A stretch of 64,000 nucleotides of DNA. Source: Scilla litardierei. Its lineage: Eukaryota > Streptophyta > Magnoliopsida > Asparagales > Asparagaceae. The notes beneath the pieces are model-generated. The model was not told the DNA's origin and did no database searches. It saw only the letters and a list, made by a program, of their open reading frames with translations. Position numbers and translations under genes: made by a program. The first letter of the stretch is position 1; each line of letters starts with the position of its first letter. The DNA is taken from NCBI GenBank assembly GCA_030789695.1, contig CM061132.1:149800597-149864596 (forward strand), in the 5' to 3' direction. This document shows, piece by piece, positions 21,819-31,471 of this stretch.

Positions 21819-23067
21819 TCCTCCCCTTATCGTGAAAGGAGACGGAGGGAAACCGAATGTACGGGGGACGAATCGATGACCACGTCGTCTCGTCGGCCAC
21901 GATCACCCCACCACAGAAGAAGTGGTCGACACCACTCGAGGGACCGATCACGGCGGAGCGGAAGCTCCCGTCGGAGGAGCCGGGAACACCGGGTCAGCCC
22001 GACCCCCAGTGTGGCGAGGGCCGTGGAGCCAGCCCAGCCGGCACCTGTGCCACCGCCACAACCGAACGAGCCCGAGGTATGCGTGTGTCGGACCCCCAGA
22101 GGCATCCACGGGGACCGGTGCCTCCTGTCGCGGAGAATAACCGACGCACGGGTCCCCTCTCGATTCAAGATCCCAGCGCTGGGGAAGTACGACGGGATAT
22201 GAGATCCAGGGAACCACGTGATGGACTACGAGGGGGACATGTCCTTTCAAGGAGCCGACGATACCCTGCTCTGCAGGGGCTTTTATTCGACCCTCAGGGG
22301 AGCGGCGAGAACTTGGTACCGTAGCCTACCCAGCCGCTCCATTGACAGCTTTGAGGAACTCACCCTACTGTTTTGCAAACAGTTCATGGCAGGGCGACAG
22401 GTAATGCCTGATGCTGAACACTTGTTTAACATAGTGCAGGGCCCGACCGAGCCGCTCCGACAATTTATGCGCCGCTTAAACGCGGAACGACTGAACGTAA
22501 ACAGCCCCCCCCCGACCTTGTTGTCCAAACGGCCCTAAAGAAAGGGCTGCGTCATAGAGGCTTGAAGAAATCTCTGCATAATGATCCTCCGAAAGACCTC
22601 CCTGGGATCATGGCGAGGGACGAGCGCTTCATGTTGACTGAGGAGACCTTGGCCATCGAGGCAGGAAAGGCCAGACGAGGGACCAAACGCGGCGATAGCG
22701 AGCGCCGCAGCCCCGAAGGGTACCGGACCGAGAAGAGGACGAGAAACAGGCAGCGGGGAGAGAGTACGAGGGACGCCACCCCGGACGCCGTCCTCGCTCA
22801 AGTACAGAAGGAAGAGCACGCTGATCGCCCCCCGCCGAAGACAAAAAGAGGGGGGGAAATGGGGAAAAGTATTGCAAATACCACAAGGACAACGGCCACG
22901 ACACTGAAGACTGCTGGCACCTAAAGAAGGATGTTGAGAAGTTGATGAGCCGAGGGCACGCAAGGAACTTAGCCGATGAGCCGGCCCATGGAGAAGGAAC
23001 CTCCATGCAGCCGGACAAAGGGAAGAAGGTCAACACCGTCCAAGGACCCCTCCGCATCATAGAGTGA
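21819..23067 (+). pseudogene. gag: Tat-H gag, 3' part
   Basis: The reading frame resumes after the insertion with an Arg/Ser-rich stretch (about 21870-22000), then the capsid block (GAARTWYRSLPSRSIDSFEEL ... FCKQFM at about 22300-22390), which is the retrotransposon gag domain. It ends with the Tat-type Cys/His motif CKYHKDNGHDTEDC at about 22874-22915. The stop codon is at 23065-23067. Damage: CGA-like codon to TGA at 22200-22202, a frameshift in a run of C near 22506-22514 and another in a run of G near 22850. No protease follows, so gag ends the coding capacity of the plus strand. Confidence 0.85.
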
Positions 23068-23171
23068 CCAGGCGAGGCCCCTCCCCCTAGTCGTAGCCTA
23101 GTCAAGAGGAGATTATCTAGGTTTACCTCCCTCCGTCTAGCTTTATTTCCTTTTTCCTCCAAATTTACTAG
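23068..23171 (+). other. Tat-H spacer after gag, left part
   Basis: Pyrimidine-rich non-coding sequence up to the Ath-1 insertion. It ends with the target site ACTAG and resumes at 42707. Confidence 0.7.
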
Positions 23172-23540
23172 TGATCGCTCCGGAATGTAACCCAAAAGTG
23201 CGACCGTGTAGTTTTACCGCAAGCGCACGGTGTAGCGACGAGCGGGTTATCGAACACAGGGAGGACGAATGAAAGTGCTTGCTCCAATCAACCTGGCTAT
23301 TAAGAACAGAAAAGAGAGAAATTTGCCTTTGGCGATCCTGTCACAATCGTCAGACAAAGTACGAAGATATCAAATCAAATAAAGACGCCTAGGTAATGGG
23401 GAATTCCCGCAACTCACCGTATCTCGTCAATGTGATTCATTGGTATCAAAATTGCTAGAATAAAATCTCGGATGAACTAGTTGCAACTGAATGTTATACC
23501 TAGCTCACGCTCTCGCGCTGTTGCCGGTCTATAGCTATCC

Positions 23541-23837
23541 TAGGTTCGGGTCCAATCTCTTGCAAACCCTAGCCTAGGGAAGCTAGCATTAGGATCAACA
23601 TCATCGTTCAATCGCGCCCCGAGCCCACTCTCGTGTAAACTCGGGCCACGACCTAGGTTGGGATAGTTCCTACCCGTCCAATCTCTTGCAAACGGGTATC
23701 GGCACGGAATTGCAACCGGAAACCCTAGTATCGGTCCAATCTCTTGCAAACCGATACTACGAAAATTCTATTCCAACCCAATTCGGATTTCTAGGGTTTC
23801 CTATCGAATTGGGATCCAATCTCTTGCAAATCCCAAT
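23541..23837. repeat. Five stem-loops with same-size loops in the Ath-1 LTR
   Basis: The 16-nt word TCCAATCTCTTGCAAA occurs at 23551-23566, 23677-23692, 23735-23750 and 23815-23830; a related 16-mer (CCCACTCTCGTGTAAA) is at 23624-23639. Each copy is bracketed by arms that pair perfectly with each other but differ between copies: GGG/CCC; CCCCGAG/CTCGGG(G position weaker); TACCCG/CGGGTA; TAGTATCGG/CCGATACTA; ATTGGGA/TCCCAAT. The array is also at 33571-33867 in the 5' LTR and, partly deleted, at 55816-56009 in Ath-2. Confidence 0.9.
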
Positions 23838-24318
23838 CGGTATGAACTCCTAGCCATCCGTAATAAATCGATGCCAAACTAACCCTAATAGCAATTCTAG
23901 CAAAATTTCTATCAATTCATCACAATTCTGAAATTGGGCTCGTAGGGTTCATCCCCACGCCCCAAGACGTGTAGACTACTCACAATTCATAGCACAAACA
24001 CAAAAATAATCAATGAAATTAACAAGAGAATTCATCATAATATTGAGATAAGCAATAAAAATAGTATTTTTAGAGGAGAGAGAGGCAAACCAATGGAGTT
24101 CTCCCAAGAATCCAACAAAAATCAACTTTTGTCTCCTCTCCAATCACAAAATCTAAAGATAAAAAGTTAATCTAAAAGCTGCAAAAATTAAAGAGAAAAG
24201 CTCTCTAACCTAGGGTAAAAACAGGGGTTAAATACCCCCCAAAATCGTCCAAAAAACTGTGACCAAAATGCCCCTGTGCAGCCTGAAAACCGCAATTTTC
24301 CCTACAGGCAGCGCGTCG

Positions 24319-24700
24319 CACTCGGCCGAGTGACAAAAGTCGCTCGGCCGAGTGAGAAACCCTGTAAATTTCCAGTAAGTCTGGGTCTTCGGGGGTCTTC
24401 ACTTCGGGAGTCGCTCGGCCGAGTGAGTTGTCGTCACTCGGCCGATGACTTCTTAGTACTCGGGCGGTCGGCATTTGCCACTCGGCCGAGTGGGTGTTCT
24501 GAAGCTCAGGCATACGAAAAACAGTAAGTTGGCAATTTTTGAATGGCTTCGTCTGGGTGCCACTCGGGCGGACGGGGTCTCGTCACTCGGCCGATGTGGT
24601 TTCCATCGCTCGGCCGAGTGCACACATAAAGCGTGTCCGATCAGGTCGGCCGAGCGGTGTCTCGCTGGTCGGCCGAGTGACTCCTTCACTCGGCCGAGTG
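24319..24700. repeat. CTCGGCCGAG palindrome array in the Ath-1 LTR
   Basis: About eleven full or one-base-off copies of CACTCGGCCGAGTG occur in 380 bp. The palindrome is 14 bp in its longest form. Copies are irregularly spaced, which argues against a simple tandem repeat. The array is present in the 5' LTR (34349-34730) and in Ath-2 (56491-56870). Confidence 0.92.
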
Positions 24701-24996
24701 GGACACCAAAAATGCCCAATCAGCTTGTTTTGGCCTCCTCGTCGCTCCTGCGACGTTCTTTCTTCTTCCTCTCCTCTCCAATGGCAAAATACCCCTCGGG
24801 GAGGTTGTCGGTGACACTTTGGAGTAGGCGTATCTCGAGATCACTCCAAATCGCTCCAAATCCCCTGAAATACGACAAAAAACAACAAATCGTGAAAAGC
24901 ATCGCAATTTTGTCGATATATCGTGAAAAACGTGATTTGAGCGATCTAAATGGCATGCAAACATGCGGGAAAAAAGTGTAAAATAAGGAGTGATCA

Positions 24997-25009
24997 AAAT
25001 CCCCCAAGC
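24997..25009 (-). promoter_or_regulatory. Ath-1 polypurine tract
   Basis: The minus strand reads GCTTGGGGGATTT directly before the 3' LTR. Ath-2 has the same at 57169-57181. Confidence 0.88.
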
Positions 25010-26952
25010 TTACCTCTTACTCGTCCTCGAGGAAGATAAGTAAAAGGCGAACCCGGTGGATTCGGAAAACGAAAACGGCGAAGAACGGAAAAAAAATGGA
25101 AAACAAAGAAAAACGAAAAACGAAATAAAAACAAAGAAGAAAGAAGGAAGCGAAGAGGGAAGCTGCTAGATCATTTTCTCAGGACGTGGGTTTTACTTAC
25201 TTATATAGCTTGCACCGAATGAAAAACACATGTCAAAGAATTTTATTTCGATATCATAGTATAATGGTGCAAATAGAAATAGAAAACCCACGAACAACGA
25301 TATAATCATGAAAAACGGAATAATTTTAGAATTAACATCGTCTGAATCATTTAAAGCGGTATAAAATATCGCAGATCACACACTTTTCAATTGAATGCTT
25401 TTTATGAGGAGTATAAGAGTATCACGCAATAGAGTAGAAAGAATAGATAAGCATGGATTTCATGAAATGAGTGCTAGGCATAGATTTCTGGACTTCGTAA
25501 AGCTAAAAATAATCTTATCGAGTATAGAATATTACTTAGCCTAGGTTGTCGTGCAACGTCAAGTAGTCACTCTCTCACACATCATTGGATTCCCTCCCCC
25601 AATCTTATCTATAAGCGTGGTGGCATAAAAAATATTTACATCCCCATTTTTATAAAGCTCCAAAAGTAATGAAAATAAATACAAAAAGAGAGAACATGAG
25701 ATGTGATCTTTTATTGAGGTTCTTTCCTCTTTTCTTTTTCTTTTTCTCTCTTTTTTCTTTTTCTTTTTTTTTCAAATAACATATATACACAATGATCCCA
25801 ACTCAAAGAGAAGTAAGAACATACAAGAACTTTTTTTTCCTTTTTCTTTCTTAGGTTTTGGGAAATTTGGAGCTAGGAATTAATAGCGGGGGAAATGCCA
25901 TATAATAGAATCGCTAAGGGGAGATTCACCAATGATTTTAAAATAGAGAAATGATGTTCAAGATATGTGGAGAAGGAAATAAATATGTCTCTCAGTTCAC
26001 TCTATAAGACGTGCACGATAACTTCAGCAGGGTAATCTAATCTACTCAGTTTCGATCACAAAAAAGCTAAACTAATCCAGATTTATCATAGCTAACATCA
26101 TTCAATCATCCTGAAGTGAAATGTACAAATCATGCATATAGAAGTGATATAGGAAAAGAAATCGGTACTCCAGATATAAGCATTCAATGCGTGAATCTTG
26201 GTGTGTTTTCTGCGATAGCATACATATGAATATTCAGACTCAGCTAATAATAAAATTTCATCCATTTTCATGTGGAAAAAGTGTGGGTTACTATCTCTAA
26301 ATGCAAGGCAAATCACAGCATATGATATCAGAAATAAAATCTAAGACATGACAAATATAGCATGCATATAGAGGAAGCTAACTCCACGTAATCATCATCA
26401 TAGAAAAGTCATCTCTAGCATGAGATGAAAAAGAAATAAGGATAAAGGGGAAAATAAAGCTATTTACAATGCAGCACACAGAAAAATAAGAAAAACGTGA
26501 TGCATGGTAAAATAAAAGAAAAAATGATGAAAATAAGTGCAAAAGCGGAAAATGGCGTGAAAAAAAAACTAAAAATAAAGGTGGTAAATCGAAAAGAACG
26601 TGAGAACTCACTCCCCCAAGCTAAATGTCACAGTGTCCTCAATGTGCATAGTGTGGCACACCGAGAGACAAGTAATGTGAGGGGTAAGTGAGGATGCATG
26701 CATGGGGCAAAAAAGGAAAATAAAAAGAATGAAAAATATGATGCGGACATGATGCATGCAGATATAGGAGTGATACAGATATAAAGGTGTGACACCAAAA
26801 ACTCTCCCTCTCTCCCAAAAAAAGATATATAAAGATATATAAAGAAAATGTGTACCCAAAACAGTGAGGGGAGGGGGGGTGGGTAGAATGCATCAGGACC
26901 CAGCAGAGACAGGCAGCACAACGGCAAAAAGAATTGATGGCATCAAGGGTGC
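25010..26952 (-). other. Ath-1 non-coding region between the ATHILA ORF and 3' LTR
   Basis: No coding sequence is seen. A long T/C run (25727-25776) and an AT-rich sequence follow. The same region in Ath-2 (57182-59112) is well conserved in sequence although it is non-coding. Confidence 0.75.
26609..26645 (-). promoter_or_regulatory. Second, internal polypurine tract of Ath-1
   Basis: The minus strand reads TTGAGGACAC... then TTTAGCTTGGGGGAGTGAG, a purine-rich tract that resembles the true polypurine tract but lies 1.6 kb upstream of it. Ath-2 (58772-58808) and the different family Ath-C (55276-55318) keep the same phrase, ending in TTGGGGGG(A/G). Confidence 0.6.
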
Positions 26953-29074
26953 CTAAGAAGGTGGGGCTGCGACGTCTCCGTCCTGAGGCGGAGGAGGAGG
27001 AGGTGGTGGTACTGGCTGCTGAGCGGGTGTGGGTGTGGAAGTGGAAGCAGGCTGGGTGTGGGTAGGAGTGGGGGTGGGGACCTGCTGGGTGGGTACGGGT
27101 ACGCGGGGGGGTCGCTCTAGGACCTGGGTAAGGCAGTAGTGAATGTGCGGGAGCAGGTCGAAGCAGCCAGCCATCGCGGTGACGGTGGCGGACAGGGTCC
27201 TAAGGTCGCCTCTGAGGCCACTCACCGCCCCCTCGAGAGCACGAATGCTCTGAAGTACAGTGTCGGGGGGGTGGTGGTGCAGAGGGACGCACCGGTCTGT
27301 GCTGTGTAGGGCAGGGCTGGCGTACTCTGGTGGCGTAGGTGACGGGCTCAGCAGGTAAGGGAACGAAAGGTGCTGCGCTCGCAAGTGTGGGCCTGGCCTA
27401 AGTGTGAGGCTGGGGCACCGGTTGGTGAGAAGTGGAGGCAGCAGCAACGAAAGAATAATACAAAAGTGGCAACGAGGCGGCCAGAGAGGTCGGTGACACA
27501 GAAGTGTGGACAGACGCCACGACACTCTCAGAGAATACAGCAGCGGTGGAGACAGAGGCAGAGACTACGGTCTCTACGGCGGTGGAAAAAGAGGGCTCTC
27601 CGCACTCAACTATAGTCGGCAGGCGCTCGGGTGGGGCAGAGGAAACGTGCTCGGCAGACAGAGGTCCAGTGGTGGTGGTGGCAGGCGTGGAAGCAGTGGA
27701 GGTGGGCTCAGCTAGGGTACTCCCGACACCTACAGCAGTGTGGACAGAGGTGTCGGGAGCAGCAGAAATATCAGGGATAGGCTGAGGAGCCACGGGGTCA
27801 ACAGGGGCAGCAGGCTCAGCAGGTGCAACAGGGTCTGTGGGGGCAGCGTGGGTAGCGTGAGCCTGCTCGGCCTCCTCGGCCTCGAGCACGTATGCGGCTG
27901 GGATCAGAACATCCATCGCAGGGAGCCAGTCCACCTGGGCCGGTGCAATCTGAGTCCGAGCTGGGCTCGGAAGAATCATGTAATCGGCACCGAAGGGGCC
28001 GTGCAGCCAGACCCAGTGTCGCTCACCGTGCGGACGCAACATCTTCATCCGGGCCATAACATCAATGGACAGTGAAGTGGGGCCCGGTGCTCGTCGCAGG
28101 TCATCTGGAAAATCCTCGCCAGTCATAAGGGTGAGCAAGGTGATCAGGCCGCCGCATCATATCGGTGAGCGCGCGCCCACTGATACGATGATGCGGTTCA
28201 AAAACCAAGCCGCGACATCAATCACGACGGCGGGGACCAACTCATCGCCCTCCCTTGATAGAGCTCTGGGGCGTGTCATCGCGTAGAGCATATAAAGCTC
28301 CGGCGTGGACATCGTACCCGGCTCATATCTCGCCAAAAAGGTCGTCGCCATAAGGCGCTGAGCTATACGGAGGCAAAGGTGGATGATGGCCGAGGCCTTG
28401 GCCCTACTAGGGTCGAAGGCAGCATGAAGACCCGTAATCCGGGCCCAGAAGGCACCGGCATCGAAGGAAGGTGGGGGGATATGGGTGGGGGCGTAACCTC
28501 GGTCGGCCCCGGGGACATCGGGCCACGAGAAGAAGGCTCTCATCATACCGAGAGTGACCTGGCACTCTCGGTCCATGAACCGAAACGAGCATCCCTCGTC
28601 GGTCTGGGCGATCGAACTAAGAACCTCAAGTGTCGGACGGATAAACGTGTCCGCCGACACCTGGAAGAAATCTCGCCAGCCCACGTTGTCGTACAACGTG
28701 AGCATCCCCTCGAGTACCCCCAGGCGTCCTAGGTCTGCAAGGTGTACGAACCTGGAGGGTACGATCGAGCGCTGGGAGATACGCTCGAAAGCTACGCGGT
28801 GTGCGTCATTCCGGAACGTGATCCCCAGCAGCCCGATAAGTGGAGCCGGAGGTGGTGGCTGTGGAGCGACAGGGAGTGGCTGTGCGGGGTGTATGGGCTG
28901 TGTGGGCTCTGCAGGCTGTGCGGGGTGTGTGGGGCCTGCAGGCCGTGCTGGGTGAACAGGGTGTGGTGGAGAAGGCGGAGGAGAGTCCTCCACCTCGTGG
29001 GAGGGGCCGGCATCATCCGACCGCTTCCGCTTGGCGGAAGCTCTCCTCGACAGCGGCCGTGTCCGGGGCGGCAT
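26953..29074 (-). pseudogene. ATHILA ORF-1 family protein, env position, broken copy
   Basis: The frame starts at ATG 29074 (MPPRTRPLSRRASAKRKRSDD) and carries a basic N-terminus with a nuclear-localisation-like stretch, a Pro/His/Ala-rich linker, and the conserved ATHILA ORF domain (about residues 85-320: FRFMDRECQVTLGMMRAFF ... ARYEPGTMSTPELYMLYAMT). A TGC-to-TGA change makes a stop at 28159-28157, where Ath-2 continues with CCGGL. A later frameshift near 27400 moves the Pro-rich tail to another frame, which ends with DVAAPPS at 26953. Ath-2 keeps the intact form. The gene lies where Athila elements carry an env-like ORF, but no signal peptide or membrane segment is evident, so I do not call it an envelope protein. 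Confidence 0.88.
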
Positions 29075-30275
29075 ATGGGCCCCGAGCGCTCACCAAAACC
29101 AATAAAAATGCGGCGTGCGTAAAATAAAGGAAAGAATATACCACGACACGCCGCGAGAGCAAAGCGATGGAAGCGTGCGAAGACGACGCCTCCACGTAGC
29201 CCAAATCAGTCCCTGGAAGCTCCCCTGGGCTCCCCTAAGCTCCCAAATATAACTTGCGCATGAAATGGAGATGTCAGCGAGTAATATTCAAAACGTATGG
29301 GGCATTAGGGGTATAATAGATAGAAATTGAAATTAATTTGGGTTTGGGGTTCGTTAGATACATGGATCCTCGAAAAATACACAAAAGAGGAGAGAATAGG
29401 CTAAAAATGGGGTTACCGGAGTCGGCCGGAGCAGTGGCCACCGGCGGCGACTCGGGCGAGGTGCGGCGGCGGCTCGGACGGCGGTGGGTGGCCGAGCGGC
29501 GGCGCGGCGCGAGGGATCGGGCGAACGAGGGGGAGGTTCGGGCGCTGGGAAGTCGAAAAGTCGGGGCAGTTGCGATTTGGTTCGTTTCGAAAAACGAGCC
29601 CGACCCTCGCCCCTATTTATAGTAAAAGTTACGACTCGGCCGAGTGACTGGGTCGCTCGGCCGAGTGAACTTTAAGTAAAAATTCCTCCCCGCTACGCTT
29701 CGGCCGAGTGACCTTGCCACCCTCGGCCGAGTGGAGTAAGTCCATTCGGCCGAGTGGCTCAAGCTACTCGGCAAGACTCGCCCTAGGAGCGTATCAGTTT
29801 TACTCGGCCGAGTAAATATATATACTCGGCCGAGTAGCAGTTATACTGAAATCAGGAAAATAAACAGAGAGTTGGGTACAGCAGACTTCCCTCGTTCGTG
29901 AGCCGCTCGGCCGGACGAACTTGTGTGCTCGGCCGAGTGACTAGTATACTCGGCCGAGTGAGCCTTGTTTGCTGCTGTTTGTCTTCGTTTGAGCTTTAAA
30001 CTCTGTTTTTCTTCCTCCAGTCGATTTCATCTTCCTCCTAAGCATCGAGCGCCTTCCTGGGGAGCTCCTCGTCGCCTTGTTCATCCTCCTAATGATGGGT
30101 ACCTTGTTCTCCTCTCCTGTCAAGAAAAATAGGACCCGTTATCACAAAATTTTTGGGCGAACGACTCAAAACACTAAAAATTTCTAAAACAAAAATAAAA
30201 GAAAAGTGAAAATAAAGCAATAAACGTCGGGTTGCCTCCCGACAAGCGCTCGTTTAAGATCGTGAGCTCGACCCC
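29075..30275 (-). other. Ath-1 spacer between pol tail and ATHILA ORF
   Basis: Non-coding, GC-rich near 29400-29530 and rich in palindromes at 29634-29960. The minus strand has GGGAGGCAACCCGACG near 30240, a phrase often found after pol in Athila-like elements, and an acceptor-like TTCTTGACAG near 30117. Confidence 0.65.
29634..29960. repeat. CTCGGCCGAG palindrome array ahead of the ATHILA ORF
   Basis: About eleven copies or near-copies of ACTCGGCCGAGT occur in 330 bp, upstream of the ATHILA ORF on its strand. The flanking sequence does not match the LTR array, only the palindrome does. Ath-2 has the same array at 61750-62081. Confidence 0.9.
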
Positions 30276-31169
30276 CTATGATTTTCGATTAATGCGGGAT
30301 GTTTGGTGCATATGAGATGCACCCGTCAAACTTTCCGGGGAGAACGCTTGGATTCGGAAGTTGCGGCGGCGTGTTCTCCCTCGGTGGTCTCCCGTCTCGA
30401 ATAGTGTTGGGGGAGGCTCCCCCAAGCTAGCGTTTGCTCCGGTCCTCGGCTTCACCGGTGACGCCGATTTCCGTATCTGTGGAGCTTCCTTCGGAGACTT
30501 TAATTTCGAGAGCTTGCAGAGCTCTCGAATCCTTGCGACATCAGCGTCGCCTTCATCAATTTCAGCGGAGAAGTCGGGGGAATCATTTATCTTCTCATCT
30601 TGGCCTAAATCCGGGCCTTCCTTAAAATCTTCATTGAATAGAGTGCCGATCGAATGGGGGATCGCCTCCTCAATAACCTCGTCAAGGAGGTCCATATAGT
30701 CAAGCTCCTCATGGTAAGGCATATGTTTCATTGCCTTAGGAATATGAAGCTCCACCTCGATGTTGCCGACGTTCAATGTTAGGGTTCCTTCTCGCACATC
30801 GACAATGACACCGGCGGTGGCGAGGAACGGGCGTCCAAGTATCATTGACGTATCTCCCTCCTCCTTAACGTCCATGATCACGAAGTCACATGGCAAACAT
30901 ATGCCCCCCGGGACTTGTAGCGGGATGTCCTCTGCGATCCCTACCGGCCTTGTGATCCGTCCATCGGCTAGTTGTATACGCATGTCGGTGGGCTTCAATT
31001 TCGTCCCGGTGTTTAGCCTTAGGAACATAGAGAGAGGCATGAGGCTAACGCTAGCCCCTAAATCCACCAACGCCTTTTGTAGAGGGACGCCGCCCAAGGT
31101 GCAAGGAATTCGAAAACTCTCCGGGTCTTTGAATTTAGCCGGCTCCTTCTCTCTCTCTTGGTGAAACAA
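30276..31169 (-). CDS. Ath-1 protease fused in frame to the post-integrase tail
   Basis: The frame encodes 297 residues. Residues 20-130 form a retropepsin-like aspartic protease typical of Athila: VDLGASVSLMPLSMF holds the catalytic Asp, LADGRITRPVG the flap region and MILGRPFLATAG the C-terminal Ile-Leu-Gly-Arg block. Around residue 165 (YMDLLDEVIEEAIPHSIG) the sequence becomes the same as the segment that follows integrase in Ath-2 (62403-62830). The remaining residues are acidic and then basic (GDHRGRTRRRNFRIQAF). RT, RNase H and integrase are therefore deleted between the two parts and the frame is preserved. The N-terminal side joins gag only through frameshifts near 31200 and 31540, so the protein as read here starts inside the former polyprotein. 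Confidence 0.85.
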   Translation of the reverse strand: MFHQEREKEPAKFKDPESFRIPCTLGGVPLQKALVDLGASVSLMPLSMFLRLNTGTKLKPTDMRIQLADGRITRPVGIAEDIPLQVPGGICLPCDFVIMDVKEEGDTSMILGRPFLATAGVIVDVREGTLTLNVGNIEVELHIPKAMKHMPYHEELDYMDLLDEVIEEAIPHSIGTLFNEDFKEGPDLGQDEKINDSPDFSAEIDEGDADVARIRELCKLSKLKSPKEAPQIRKSASPVKPRTGANASLGEPPPTLFETGDHRGRTRRRNFRIQAFSPESLTGASHMHQTSRINRKS

Positions 31170-31471
31170 GAGCCCTCCTCGGCGAGCATAATCTTTTCCT
31201 TCCTCTTTCCCCCGAAATCAAATCCTTTAAAAATTTAGCGTATGTCGGGATTTCCACGATGGCGTCGAGGAAAGGAATGTTGAGGCTAACCCCTCTCAGA
31301 TACTCGAGAAACTTTGCTAGCCTTTTCTCCATTTTTGCTCTAGCAAGCCTCTGGGGGAATGGGACCGGTGGCATGAAGCGCCTCTCCTCAATCAATTGCT
31401 CCGCCCTAGATATCTCCTTTTCTTGCGGCTCTTTCTCCCTCTCAACTTCAACTACCGGCTCAATTGGCTCT

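Larger units (their letters stand above)
23172..24996 (-). repeat. Ath-1 3' LTR (1825 bp)
   Basis: It runs TGATCGCTCC...GAGTGATCA with the inverted ends TGATC/GATCA. It is flanked by ACTAG on its outer side and by the polypurine tract on its inner side. Confidence 0.95.

Noticed and set aside
23551..23830. CRISPR-like array, because a 16-nt word recurs with different spacers
   Set aside because: The repeats are the loops of hairpins, spacing is irregular (38-75 bp), the locus is a plant LTR and no cas gene exists.
24205..25007. Open frames with repeated LGRVxxxSAE peptides in the Ath-1 LTR and its copies
   Set aside because: They come from the CTCGGCCGAG palindrome array read in several frames.
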